From Kibdelosporangium sp. MJ126-NF4 (GTDB taxonomy: Bacteria > Actinomycetota > Actinomycetes > Mycobacteriales > Pseudonocardiaceae), in the NCBI RefSeq assembly GCF_000826545.1, contig NZ_CDME01000002.1:1054001-1118000 (forward strand): a stretch of DNA of 64,000 bases, given 5' to 3'. The notes below the pieces were generated by a model that saw nothing but the letters and a program-made list of their open reading frames with translations, did not search any database and was not told where the DNA came from. Both the position numbers and the translations under genes were made by a program. The number at the start of each line of letters is the position of its first letter. The stretch's first letter is position 1. This document shows positions 9,437-17,955 of this stretch, one piece after another.

Positions 9437-10438
9437 GTGACCAGAACGCCGCTTCCGTTGATCGACTTGTCCCGGTTCCGTGATCCCGCGGCCGACCGTG
9501 CCGCGTTCCTCGAAGAACTCAGGTACGCCGCCCACGAGGTGGGGTTCTTCTACGTCGTCGGGCACGGCGTGCCCGAGGCGCTGACCACCGGTGTCCACAA
9601 GGTCGCCAAGGAGTTCTTCGCACTGCCGCTGGAACACCGGCTGGCCATCGAGAACATCAACTCACCCCAGTTCCGCGGATACACGCGCACCGGCTACGAG
9701 TACACCGGCGGCAAGCAGGACTGGCGCGAGCAGATCGACATCGGCCCGGAGCGCGCCGCGCTGCCGGTCACCGAGGACACGCCGACCTGGCAGCGGCTGA
9801 TCGGCCCGAACCAGTGGCCCGACGCGTTGCCCGAGCTGCGGGAGACCGTCCTGGCCTGGCAGGACGAGGCACTGCGGGTCAGCCGTGAGGTGCTGCGGGC
9901 GCTGGCCGTCGCCCTCGGGCAGGACGAGGGGTACTTCGACGCCTGGTTCGACGACGAGGCCTCCACCCACGTCAAGATCGTCCGCTATCCCGGCCGTGCC
10001 GACACCGAGCAGGGCGTCGGCGCGCACAAGGACTACGGCTACCTCGCCCTGCTGCAGCAGGACGACATCGGCGGCCTGCAGGTCCAGGCCCAGGACGGCG
10101 GCTGGATCGATGCCACCCCGATCCCCGGCAGCTTCGTGTTCAACATCGGCGAGATGCTGGAGATCGCCACCCAGGGCTACCTCACCGCCACCCGCCACCG
10201 GGTGATCAGCCCGCCCGCGGGCGTCGAACGGTTCTCCATCCCGTTCTTCCTCGGACCGCGCCTCGACGCGATCGTGGAACCGCTGCGGCTGCCCGCCGAG
10301 CTGGCCGGTCAGGCACGCGGGGTCAGCGACGAGAAGGACAACCCGCTGCACGCCCAGTTCGGCGCGAACGCGCTGGTCGGCTGGCTCCGCTCGCACCCGA
10401 AGGTGGCCGAGCGCTGGTGGGCGGACGTCACCGCATGA
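9437..10438 (+). CDS. Isopenicillin N synthase-family 2-oxoglutarate/Fe(II) oxygenase
   Basis: Cytoplasmic non-haem iron oxygenase of 333 residues. The N-terminal DIOX_N region begins near PLIDLSRF. The iron-binding triad is visible as His197 and Asp199 in GAHKDYG and His254 in TRHRV. The Arg of RFSIPFF about ten residues later would bind 2-oxoglutarate. The family oxidises small molecules, including ethylene-forming and antibiotic enzymes. The stop overlaps the start of the sulfhydrylase gene (ATGA), so the two are co-translated. The substrate is unknown; the coupling hints at sulfur amino acid metabolism (inference). Confidence 0.9.
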   Translation: MTRTPLPLIDLSRFRDPAADRAAFLEELRYAAHEVGFFYVVGHGVPEALTTGVHKVAKEFFALPLEHRLAIENINSPQFRGYTRTGYEYTGGKQDWREQIDIGPERAALPVTEDTPTWQRLIGPNQWPDALPELRETVLAWQDEALRVSREVLRALAVALGQDEGYFDAWFDDEASTHVKIVRYPGRADTEQGVGAHKDYGYLALLQQDDIGGLQVQAQDGGWIDATPIPGSFVFNIGEMLEIATQGYLTATRHRVISPPAGVERFSIPFFLGPRLDAIVEPLRLPAELAGQARGVSDEKDNPLHAQFGANALVGWLRSHPKVAERWWADVTA

Positions 10439-11721
10439 CGCCGCGCTGGTCGTTCGAGACCCGACAGATCCACGCAGGTGCCCGGCCCGATCCCACGACC
10501 GGTGCCCGCGCGACACCGCTCTACCAGACGACGTCGTTCGTGTTCGACGACGCGGACCACGCCGCGGCGGCGTTCGCGTTGCGGGACCTGGAAACCCACG
10601 CCTACAGCCGACTGTCCAACCCGACCACCGCGGTGGTCGAGGCACGCCTGGCGGACCTGGAGAACGGCGTCGCGGCGGTCGCGGTCGCCAGCGGCCAGGC
10701 CGCGTCGGCGTTGGCGATCCTCAACATCGCCCGCGCGGGCGACCACGTCGTGTCCGCCGCGACCCTCTACGGCGGCACCTACAACCTGTTCGCGTACACG
10801 TTGCAGGACATGGGAATCACGGTCGACTTCATCACCGACCCGGACGACCTCGACCAGTGGCGGGCGGCGGTGCGGCCCAACACCAAGGCGTTCTACGCCG
10901 AGACCGTGGGCAACCCGCTGGGCAACGTCCTGGACATCACGGCCGTCGCCGAGGTCGCCCACGAGGCGGGCGTGCCGTTCATCGTCGACAACACCGTGCC
11001 GACGCCGTTCCTGACCCGGCCGATCGACCACGGCGCCGACATCGTCGTGCACTCCACCACGAAGTTCCTTTCCGGGCACGGCACCGGTATCGGCGGCGTG
11101 GTCATCGACAGTGGACGGTTCGACTTCACCGCCGACCCCGGCCGCTGGCCCCAGCTCACGCAACCGGACCCCAGCTACAACGGACTGGTCTTCGGCACCG
11201 AGTTCGGCAACCTCGGCTACCTGCTGCGGCTGCGCACGAAACTCGTCCGCGACCTCGGTCCCGCGGTGTCGCCGTTCAACAGTTTCCTGCTGCTGCAGGG
11301 CATCGAGACGCTGTCGTTGCGGATGGAGCGGCACGTGGCCAACGCCGTCGCGGTCGCCAACCACCTGCAGGAGCACGACCGTGTCGAACGCGTGCACTAC
11401 GCGGGCCTGCCCGGCAACCGCTGGCACCAGGCAGCCAAGCAGTACCTGCCGGACGGCGTCGGCGCTGTGCTGGCGTTCGAGCTGGCCGGGGGAGTGGCCG
11501 CGGGCAGGAAGTTCGTGGACAGTGTCGAGTTGTTCAGCCACCTGGCCAACATCGGTGACGTCCGCAGCCTCGTCATCCACCCCGCCTCCACCACTCACGC
11601 CCAGCTGTCCGGAGACCAGCAGCTGGCCAGCGGCGTCACGCCCGGCCTGGTGCGGCTGTCGATCGGGCTGGAAGGCGTCGACGACCTGATCACCGACCTG
11701 AACCGGGGACTGCATGCCTGA
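10435..11721 (+). CDS. metY: O-acetylhomoserine sulfhydrylase (Cys/Met PLP-dependent enzyme)
   Basis: PLP-dependent enzyme of 428 residues that makes homocysteine from O-acetylhomoserine and sulfide in the MetY class. The N-terminus FETRQIHAG and the substrate-loop ATPLYQTTSFVF are typical. The Schiff-base lysine is Lys210 in HSTTKFLSGHG. The C-terminal SSTTHAQL-like segment is present as PASTTHAQLS. The ATG at 10435 overlaps the upstream stop (ATGA), and the downstream hydrolase overlaps by 8 nt, so this is the middle gene of a three-gene operon. An O-acetylserine or other gamma-substituted substrate cannot be excluded. Confidence 0.92.
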   Translation: MTPRWSFETRQIHAGARPDPTTGARATPLYQTTSFVFDDADHAAAAFALRDLETHAYSRLSNPTTAVVEARLADLENGVAAVAVASGQAASALAILNIARAGDHVVSAATLYGGTYNLFAYTLQDMGITVDFITDPDDLDQWRAAVRPNTKAFYAETVGNPLGNVLDITAVAEVAHEAGVPFIVDNTVPTPFLTRPIDHGADIVVHSTTKFLSGHGTGIGGVVIDSGRFDFTADPGRWPQLTQPDPSYNGLVFGTEFGNLGYLLRLRTKLVRDLGPAVSPFNSFLLLQGIETLSLRMERHVANAVAVANHLQEHDRVERVHYAGLPGNRWHQAAKQYLPDGVGAVLAFELAGGVAAGRKFVDSVELFSHLANIGDVRSLVIHPASTTHAQLSGDQQLASGVTPGLVRLSIGLEGVDDLITDLNRGLHA

Positions 11722-12535
11722 GTTCGCTGGAAGCACCGGAACGATCCACTACCGGCACTGGGTCCCCGACGACCCGCGCGTCCTGCTGGTGCACTACCAC
11801 GGCCTGGGCGAGCACACCGGCCTGTACGAGGCGTTCGCTGCGGCCCTCAACGCGGCGGGGATCGCGGTCTGGGCGCACGACCAGCTCGGCCACGGCCGCA
11901 GCGACGGTGTCCGTGTCCTGATCGACAACGTCGACCACCTGCTCGACGACGCGGAAACCCTGCTGGGACTGGCCAAGGACGCGCACCCGGACCTGCCGGT
12001 GGTGATCAGTGGCCATTCACTGGGCTCCGCTGTGGCCACGTTGCTGACCGCCGAACGGCTGCTGCCCACGCACCGCTCACCGGCCGCCCTGATCCTGGCC
12101 GGGTCGTCGCTGGTGCACGTGCCCGGCGCGGACAGCGCACTGGTGGAGCTGCTGGCGTCCGGCGCCGACCCGATGGACCTGCGCAAGGACCCCGGCGAGA
12201 TGAGCCGCAACGAGGCCTACGCGCGCCAGATCCGCGAGGACCCGCTCACCTGGCAGGGCGGAATTCGGCTGGAAACGTTGCAGGCGTTGGGAGTCGGCGC
12301 CGCGCGGCTGTCCGCGGTGATCGAGTCGCGGGTGCTGGACGTGCCGGTGCTGGTGGTGCACGGCGAGAAGGACGACATGGCGCCCGCGGCCGGAGCGCGG
12401 GAGACGGCACGGCTGCTGCCCAACGCCCGCGCGGCCATCTTCCCCGACGACCTGCACAACATCCTCAACGAGATCGACCGCGAGGACGTCTGGAAAGCAC
12501 TCGTCGACTTCGTCAAAGAGGTAACCGGCGATTAA
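11714..12535 (+). CDS. Alpha/beta hydrolase, monoacylglycerol lipase-like
   Basis: Soluble serine hydrolase of 273 residues. The nucleophile elbow GHSLGS carries Ser102. The acid (VHGEKDDM, near residue 217) and the terminal His (DDLHNILNE, near residue 248) complete the triad. The order and the HGLGEHTG oxyanion region match the Hydrolase_4 / monoglyceride lipase group. It overlaps metY by 8 nt and is preceded by GGGGACTGC, so it belongs to the oxygenase-metY operon. No signal peptide is seen. The substrate is unknown; a link to sulfur metabolism would be inference only. Confidence 0.88.
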   Translation: MPEFAGSTGTIHYRHWVPDDPRVLLVHYHGLGEHTGLYEAFAAALNAAGIAVWAHDQLGHGRSDGVRVLIDNVDHLLDDAETLLGLAKDAHPDLPVVISGHSLGSAVATLLTAERLLPTHRSPAALILAGSSLVHVPGADSALVELLASGADPMDLRKDPGEMSRNEAYARQIREDPLTWQGGIRLETLQALGVGAARLSAVIESRVLDVPVLVVHGEKDDMAPAAGARETARLLPNARAAIFPDDLHNILNEIDREDVWKALVDFVKEVTGD

Positions 12536-12657
12536 CACGTAAAATACTGTGAAAAACGCGTCCCGCTGTAAATGAGACGGCCTGGAATGGCTCCCGGAGC
12601 GCACATAACTTCGTAGTGGGTCCACCCAAGGGACCCGCAAGCGAGGGAGTGCGAAAA

Positions 12658-13812
12658 GTGCGCAAAGTCTTAGGAACCGTTATCGCGGGTGCCGCGGTAC
12701 TCGCTGGTGTCACAGCCGCTCCGGCCTACGCGGAGGGGAATGTCGTCGGTGCTGGCGCGGAAGGCGCGATCCGTGACAGCTACATCGTGGTGCTCAAGCC
12801 GGGCGCCACGGAGCCGGCCGCCGGTCTCGCAGGGAAGGTCGGCGGTCGGCTCGGCTTCACCTACCAGGCGATCAACGGCTTCTCCGTGCAGGTCGGCGAA
12901 CGGCAGGCCCGGCGACTGGCCGCCGACCCGGCGGTGGCCTACGTGGAGCAGAACCGCGCGGTCCACGTCACGGCCACCCAGACCAATCCGCCATCGTGGG
13001 GCCTCGACCGTGTCGACCAGCGCAAACTGCCGCTCGACAAGGCCTACACGTACGCGAACACGGCGTCGAACGTGAACGTGTACGTGCTCGACACGGGTGT
13101 CCGGGCCACACACCAGACGTTCGGTGGACGCGTCAAGCAGGGCTACGACTTCATCGACAACGACACGAACGCCGACGACGGCTACGGCCACGGCACGCAC
13201 GTCGCGGGCACGATCGCGGGTTCGCAGTACGGGGTGGCCAAGGGCGCGTCGATCTACCCGGTGCGTGTACTGGGCAACGATGGCGGCGGCACCACGGCCG
13301 GTGTCATCGCGGGCGTCAACTGGATCACCCAGAACGCCAAGAAGCCAGCCGTCGCCAACGCCAGCCTCGGCGGTGGGACGTCCAGCACGCTGGACGACGC
13401 CGTCCGCAAGTCGGTCGCGTCCGGCGTGGCCTGGGTGGTCGCCGCAGGCAACTCCAACACCAACGCGGATTCGTTCTCCCCGGCCCGCGTACGTGAGGCG
13501 ATCACGGTCGGTGCCACCGACAAGACCGACACCCGCGCTGGCTACTCCAACTTCGGCGCGGCGCTCGACCTGTTCGCCCCGGGCTCCGGCATCACCTCGG
13601 CCTGGAACACCAACGACACCGCGACCTACACCGGCAACGGCACTTCGTTCGCCGCGCCGCACGCCGCCGGTGCCGCCGCGTTGTACCTGTCCGGGAACAC
13701 CTCGGCGACGCCTACGCAGGTTTCCCAAGCGCTGGTGACGAAAGCGACCCCCGGAATCGTGCAGAACCCGGGAGCCGGTTCGCCGAACCGTCTGCTTTAC
13801 ACCGGCCCGTAA
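12658..13812 (+). CDS. Secreted subtilisin-like serine protease with I9 propeptide
   Basis: Exported S8 protease, 384 residues from the GTG at 12658, which lies 8 nt after GCGAGGGAG. The first ~27 residues are a Sec signal peptide ending APAYA. Residues ~35-110 are an inhibitor_I9 propeptide (DSYIVVLKP, then VAYVEQNRAVH). The catalytic triad is Asp145 (VLDTG), His178 (GHGTHVAG) and Ser330 (GTSFAAPH). The short mature domain without extensions resembles the proteinase K / aqualysin group. A small hairpin, GGGTCC at 12618 pairing with GGACCC at 12631, lies just before the ribosome site. It probably works outside the cell as a nutritional protease. Confidence 0.93.
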   Translation: MRKVLGTVIAGAAVLAGVTAAPAYAEGNVVGAGAEGAIRDSYIVVLKPGATEPAAGLAGKVGGRLGFTYQAINGFSVQVGERQARRLAADPAVAYVEQNRAVHVTATQTNPPSWGLDRVDQRKLPLDKAYTYANTASNVNVYVLDTGVRATHQTFGGRVKQGYDFIDNDTNADDGYGHGTHVAGTIAGSQYGVAKGASIYPVRVLGNDGGGTTAGVIAGVNWITQNAKKPAVANASLGGGTSSTLDDAVRKSVASGVAWVVAAGNSNTNADSFSPARVREAITVGATDKTDTRAGYSNFGAALDLFAPGSGITSAWNTNDTATYTGNGTSFAAPHAAGAAALYLSGNTSATPTQVSQALVTKATPGIVQNPGAGSPNRLLYTGP

Positions 13813-13822
13813 TCCGGGTCAG

Positions 13823-13862
13823 CCTGAATGGTCACCGCCGAATGGGGCGGTGGCCATTCAGG
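13823..13862. terminator. Bidirectional hairpin terminator
   Basis: Inverted repeat with 17-nt arms (one wobble pair) and a 6-nt loop, lying between the convergent subtilase and kamA genes. No long T tract is present, as is usual in high-GC actinobacteria. Confidence 0.75.
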
Positions 13863-13881
13863 TCCCCAAATCGGGCACTGT

Positions 13882-15270
13882 TCACGACTGCTTGGACCAC
13901 CATTCCTGGCCTGCGGCAGGCAGCGTTCCGATCGGGTCGTAGTACGGGTACTGGCGGGTGAGCGCCTCCGGGTCGTCGTGCTCGATTCCGGTGCGGTAGT
14001 TCTTCGTCCAGAACGAGATTCCGCGCTCCCGGTCGTACTCGTGCAACTGGTGTACCCAGCGCTTGCCGACGTACGGCACGTCGCACACGATGCGCGGTGT
14101 GGCGTAGCCGGGCAGGTAGCCCATGATCGCGTGCTGCAGCTCCTGCGCCTCCCACACCGCGACACGCCAGTGCTCGGCGTTCGGGATCATGTCGCACATG
14201 TAGAAGTAGTACGGCAGGATGTTGGCTTCCCCCTGCAGGGCGAAGCACAGATCCAGCAGGTCCGCCGGGGTCGCGTTCACGCCCCGCATCAGCACGCCCT
14301 GGTTGCGCACGTCCCGCACGCCGACCTCCAGCGCGGTCCGCGCCGCCTCGGCCACCAGCGGCGTCACCGACTGCACGTGGTTGACGTGCGTGTGGATCGC
14401 CAGGTTCACACCACGGCGGTGCGCGGTGCGCGCGACCCGCTCCAGGCCCTCGACGACCTTCGGCTGCAGCCAGTGCTGCGGCAGACCGGCCAGCGCCTTG
14501 GTGGCCAGGCGGATGTCGCGCACGGATTCGATGTCCATCAGCCGCATCAGGAACGACTCCAGCTGGTGCCACGGCACGTTGGCCACGTCCCCGCCGGAGA
14601 CCACGACGTCACGCACACCCGGTGTCTTCTTCAGGTACGTGATCATCTCGTCCTGCCGGTCCACCGGCTTGAGCGTCAGCTTGTGCTTGTCCACCTGTGA
14701 GGTCGAGTTTCCGACCAGGTCCATCCGGGTGCAGTGCCCGCAGTACTGCGGGCAGGTGGAGAGCAGCTCGGCCAGCACCTTGGTGGGGTAGCGGTGCGTC
14801 AGGCCCTCGACCACCCACATCTCCGCCTCGTGCAGCGAATCCCGTGACGAGTAGGGGTGGTTGGGCCATGCCGTGTCACGGTCGCTGCGCACCGGGAGCA
14901 TGTAGCGGCGGATCGGGTCGGCGTAGAAGGCCTCGGTGAACTTCACCGGGTCGTCGCCCGCGTCCGGCGCCATGGTGTTGAGCATCTGCGGTGGCAGCAG
15001 CATCGACATGGTCGCCAGGTGCTCCTGGTCGGCCGCGAGATCCTCGTAGAACCGGTCCTCCAGCAGATCCCCCAGCAGCGCCCGCAGCTGCTTGATGTTG
15101 CGCAGGCAGTGCACCCGCTGCCACTGGGCGTCGCGCCACTGCGCGTCCGTGACGTCGCGCCAGCCGGGGAAGCGGCGCCAGTCCGGTTCGACCAGCTCGT
15201 GCCGGGTATAGGAGTACGGCTGCTCGTCGCTGGCCTGGATCGCTGCCGAGACGGTGGTCGCTGCAGTCAT
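13882..15270 (-). CDS. kamA: Lysine 2,3-aminomutase (radical SAM, PLP)
   Basis: Interconverts L-lysine and L-beta-lysine (3,6-diaminohexanoate), first step of the aminomutase route. Length 462 residues. The radical-SAM CxxxCxxC motif is Cys173, Cys177 and Cys180 in TCPQYCGHC. The GGD of VVSGGDVAN that often follows it and a PLP-enzyme C-terminal domain are present. The first ~90 residues include an arginine-rich helical region typical of KamA. The ATG follows GAGGAGGAGAT. It is divergent from kdd with only 79 bp between, so both are probably co-regulated. The cluster context favours lysine catabolism, rather than beta-lysine for an antibiotic or osmolyte. Confidence 0.93.
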   Translation of the reverse strand: MTAATTVSAAIQASDEQPYSYTRHELVEPDWRRFPGWRDVTDAQWRDAQWQRVHCLRNIKQLRALLGDLLEDRFYEDLAADQEHLATMSMLLPPQMLNTMAPDAGDDPVKFTEAFYADPIRRYMLPVRSDRDTAWPNHPYSSRDSLHEAEMWVVEGLTHRYPTKVLAELLSTCPQYCGHCTRMDLVGNSTSQVDKHKLTLKPVDRQDEMITYLKKTPGVRDVVVSGGDVANVPWHQLESFLMRLMDIESVRDIRLATKALAGLPQHWLQPKVVEGLERVARTAHRRGVNLAIHTHVNHVQSVTPLVAEAARTALEVGVRDVRNQGVLMRGVNATPADLLDLCFALQGEANILPYYFYMCDMIPNAEHWRVAVWEAQELQHAIMGYLPGYATPRIVCDVPYVGKRWVHQLHEYDRERGISFWTKNYRTGIEHDDPEALTRQYPYYDPIGTLPAAGQEWWSKQS

Positions 15271-15304
15271 ATCTCCTCCTCGCAGTCAACGTGGCGTAAA
15301 GATA

Positions 15305-15323
15305 TACTGCCAGAACGACAGTA
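15305..15323. promoter_or_regulatory. Dyad in the kamA-kdd divergent promoter region
   Basis: TACTG and CAGTA form perfect 5-nt arms around a 9-nt spacer, in the middle of the 79-bp region between two divergent start codons. The surrounding AT-richer sequence holds the likely -10 boxes (TATATC on the minus strand). An operator for a local regulator is inference; no regulator gene is in the cluster. Confidence 0.35.
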
Positions 15324-15349
15324 CAACGTAAATCTTTCGGAGGTCGCGC

Positions 15350-16372
15350 ATGTCGCCGTACGGACTGCACCGAGTGGCCGAGCCCGTGGGCGTGCTGCCG
15401 CAGCAGGCGTACCGGTTGGATGCGGATCCGGCGCCGCGTCCAGATGAAGTAGCCGTCGAGGTCGAGTGCCTAAACCTGGACGCCGCGTCGTTCCGCCAAC
15501 TGCGCGAGCAGCACGGCACGGGTGACGCGGTCCGCGCGGCCGTGCTGGAGATCGTCGAAAGCCGCGGCAAGATGCACAATCCGGTCACCGGCTCGGGCGG
15601 GATGCTGCTCGGCACGGTCCGCGAGGCCGGGCCCGAGTCCCCGCTGGGCCTCAACCGCGGCGACCGGATCGCCACCCTGGTGTCCCTCACGCTGACGCCA
15701 CTGCGGATCACCGACGGCCTGGCCAACTGGGACGGCACCAGCGAACAGGTCCCGTGCATCGGCACCGCGATCCTGTTCGGCCGGTCCATCGCTGCCGTCC
15801 TTCCCGGTGACATGCCGGACAGGCTGGCGCTGTCCGTGCTGGACGTGTGCGGCGCGCCCGCGCTGACCGACCGTGTCGTGCGGCGGCACGGCAGCCCATC
15901 GGTCCTGGTGCTCGGCGGGGGAGGCAAGTCCGGGTCGCTGTCGCTGGCCGCGGCACGCCGGGCAGGCGCGAGCAGGCTCGTTGCCCTCGTGCCCACCGAG
16001 CGGGAAGCGGCGGCCGTGCGTGCCGCCGACCTGGCCGACGAGGTCGTGATCGCGGACGCCCGCAACCCGGTCGCCGTCGCCGAGGGGGTCGGCGACCAGG
16101 TGGACGTCACGATCGTGTGTGTGGACGTGCCCGGCTGCGAGCACGGTGCGGTGCTGGCCACCGCGGACGGCGGAACCGTCGTGTTCTTCTCGATGGCCAC
16201 CTCGTTCGCCGCCGCCGCGCTCGGCGCCGAAGGACTCGCCGCGGACGTCGAGATGATCATCGGCAACGGGTACGTGCCCGGTCACGCCGAGTTCGCGCTG
16301 GAGCTGCTGCGCTCCGAGCCCGGGGTCCGCGAGTTGTTCGAAGCCCGGGAACGGCAGACTTCCGGAGCATGA
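15350..16372 (+). CDS. kdd: L-erythro-3,5-diaminohexanoate dehydrogenase
   Basis: Oxidatively deaminates 3,5-diaminohexanoate to 3-keto-5-aminohexanoate with NAD(P). Length 340 residues. The N-terminal region SPYGLHRVAEP and the middle HNPVTGSGGM segment match the Kdd family. The Rossmann nucleotide site is VLVLGGGGKSGSLS near residues 183-196. GGAGG precedes the ATG at good spacing. The stop overlaps the ATG of the amidohydrolase gene. Assignment rests on motif resemblance and on its position between kamA and kamDE. Confidence 0.9.
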   Translation: MSPYGLHRVAEPVGVLPQQAYRLDADPAPRPDEVAVEVECLNLDAASFRQLREQHGTGDAVRAAVLEIVESRGKMHNPVTGSGGMLLGTVREAGPESPLGLNRGDRIATLVSLTLTPLRITDGLANWDGTSEQVPCIGTAILFGRSIAAVLPGDMPDRLALSVLDVCGAPALTDRVVRRHGSPSVLVLGGGGKSGSLSLAAARRAGASRLVALVPTEREAAAVRAADLADEVVIADARNPVAVAEGVGDQVDVTIVCVDVPGCEHGAVLATADGGTVVFFSMATSFAAAALGAEGLAADVEMIIGNGYVPGHAEFALELLRSEPGVRELFEARERQTSGA

Positions 16373-17955
16373 CGATGTTGTTGCTGGGTGGCCGGATCCA
16401 CGCCCCGGGAGCGCCGGACGCGACCGCGATGGCGGTGCAGGACGGCGTGGTGGTGTGGGTCGGTCAGGACGGCCCGGCGAAGGCGCTGTATCCGGACTTC
16501 GAGGTCGTTCGGCTCGACGGGGCCTTCGTGGCCCCCGCGTTCGTCGACCCGCACGTGCACGCCACCTCAGCCGGGCTGCTGCTGACCGGCCTCGACCTGA
16601 CCGGCTGCACGTCCTCGGCGGATGTCCTCGACGCTGTGCGCCGGGCCGAAGGGGACATCGTCTGGGGCCACGGCTGGGACGAGACCACATGGCCGGAAGG
16701 CAGGCCGCCGACACGAGCGGAGATCGACGCGGTCGCGGGCGGGAGGCGCGTCTACCTGTCGCGCATCGACGTCCACTCCGCGCTCGTGTCCTCGGCGGCC
16801 GTGGACCACGCGCCGGGCACGAGAGGATCGGACGGGTGGGATCCGGACGGGCCGCTGTCTCGCACCGCCCATCACCGCGTCCGGCGCGTGGCCCTGCGGG
16901 AACTGTCCGCTGATCAGGGCACGACGGCCGCGCGGGCCTTCCTGCGGCACGCTGCCTCCCGCGGTGTGGCCAGCGTGCACGAGTGCGCCGGGCCGGACAT
17001 CTCGGGCCTGCAGGACCTCGCCGACGTGATGGCGCTGGGCCGGTCGGACTCGCTGCCGGACGTCGTCGGCTACTGGGGCGAGATCGGGGCGTTCGAGGCG
17101 GCGCGCGAGCTGGACCTGCGGGGCCTGGCCGGAGACCTGTTCGTCGACGGCGCCATCGGATCACGCACCGCGGCGCTGCACGAGCCCTACGCCGACGCGA
17201 CCACCAGCGGAAATCGCTACCTGGACACCGGCGACATCGCCGAGCACCTGATCGAGTGCACGAACGCCGGGCTGCAGGCGGGATTCCACGTCATCGGTGA
17301 CGCGGCCGTGTCGGCCGTGGTCGACGGCTTCGCCAAGGCCGCGGACACCGTGGGCCGCGACGCGCTCGCGGCGGCCCGGCATCGCCTCGAACACGTCGAG
17401 ATGATCACCATGGCGCAGGCCGAGCAGGTGGCGTCCTGGGGCGTGATCGCCTCGATGCAGCCGATGTTCGACGCCGCCTGGGGCGGCCCGGACGGCATGT
17501 ACGTCCAGCGCCTCGGGGAGCGCGGGACCACGCTGAACCCGTTCTCGATGCTCGCGCGCAGCGGTGTCGCGCTGGCGTTCGGCTCGGACGCGCCCGTGAC
17601 GCCGGTCGACCCGTGGCGCTCGGTCCAGGCAGCGGTGCACCACAGGACACCGGGCTCCGGCGTGTCGGCGCGGGCCGCGTTCACCGCGCACACGCGGGGA
17701 GGCTGGCGCGCGGCGGGCGTGGACGACGGCCTGACCGGCATGCTCGTGCCCGGCGCCCCGGCCACGTACGCGGTCTGGGAGACCGGCGACCTCGTGGTCG
17801 CGGGCAGCGACAGCCGGGTCCAGCGCTGGTCGACCGATCCGCGCTCCGGCGTTCCCGGCCTGCCCGCGCTCGACCCGGGTGTCGAGTTGCCGAAATGCGT
17901 CCGCACGGTACTCAGGGGAAAGACGATCTTCGAAAAGGGGTGGCTGGATGGGTGA
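16369..17955 (+). CDS. Amidohydrolase family 3 protein (YtcJ-like)
   Basis: Metal-dependent hydrolase of 528 residues. The metal ligands are visible in order: HxH in DPHVHATSAG (near residue 64), the GAIGSRTAAL segment, His in FHVIGDAA, His in RLEHVEM, and Asp in GSDAPVTPVDPW. This is the YtcJ/NfdA-type amidohydrolase 3 fold. The ATG at 16369 overlaps the kdd stop, and its 3' end overlaps kamD by 8 nt, so it is embedded in the lysine operon. No amidohydrolase is part of the textbook pathway. It may release a lysine or beta-lysine derivative from an acyl or lactam form (inference). Confidence 0.88.
   Translation: MTMLLLGGRIHAPGAPDATAMAVQDGVVVWVGQDGPAKALYPDFEVVRLDGAFVAPAFVDPHVHATSAGLLLTGLDLTGCTSSADVLDAVRRAEGDIVWGHGWDETTWPEGRPPTRAEIDAVAGGRRVYLSRIDVHSALVSSAAVDHAPGTRGSDGWDPDGPLSRTAHHRVRRVALRELSADQGTTAARAFLRHAASRGVASVHECAGPDISGLQDLADVMALGRSDSLPDVVGYWGEIGAFEAARELDLRGLAGDLFVDGAIGSRTAALHEPYADATTSGNRYLDTGDIAEHLIECTNAGLQAGFHVIGDAAVSAVVDGFAKAADTVGRDALAAARHRLEHVEMITMAQAEQVASWGVIASMQPMFDAAWGGPDGMYVQRLGERGTTLNPFSMLARSGVALAFGSDAPVTPVDPWRSVQAAVHHRTPGSGVSARAAFTAHTRGGWRAAGVDDGLTGMLVPGAPATYAVWETGDLVVAGSDSRVQRWSTDPRSGVPGLPALDPGVELPKCVRTVLRGKTIFEKGWLDG

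Noticed and set aside
15847..16368. Upstream in-frame extension of the amidohydrolase
   Set aside because: It would overlap kdd by 520 bp and reads as Arg-rich noise; the ATG at 16369 overlaps the kdd stop in the usual way.
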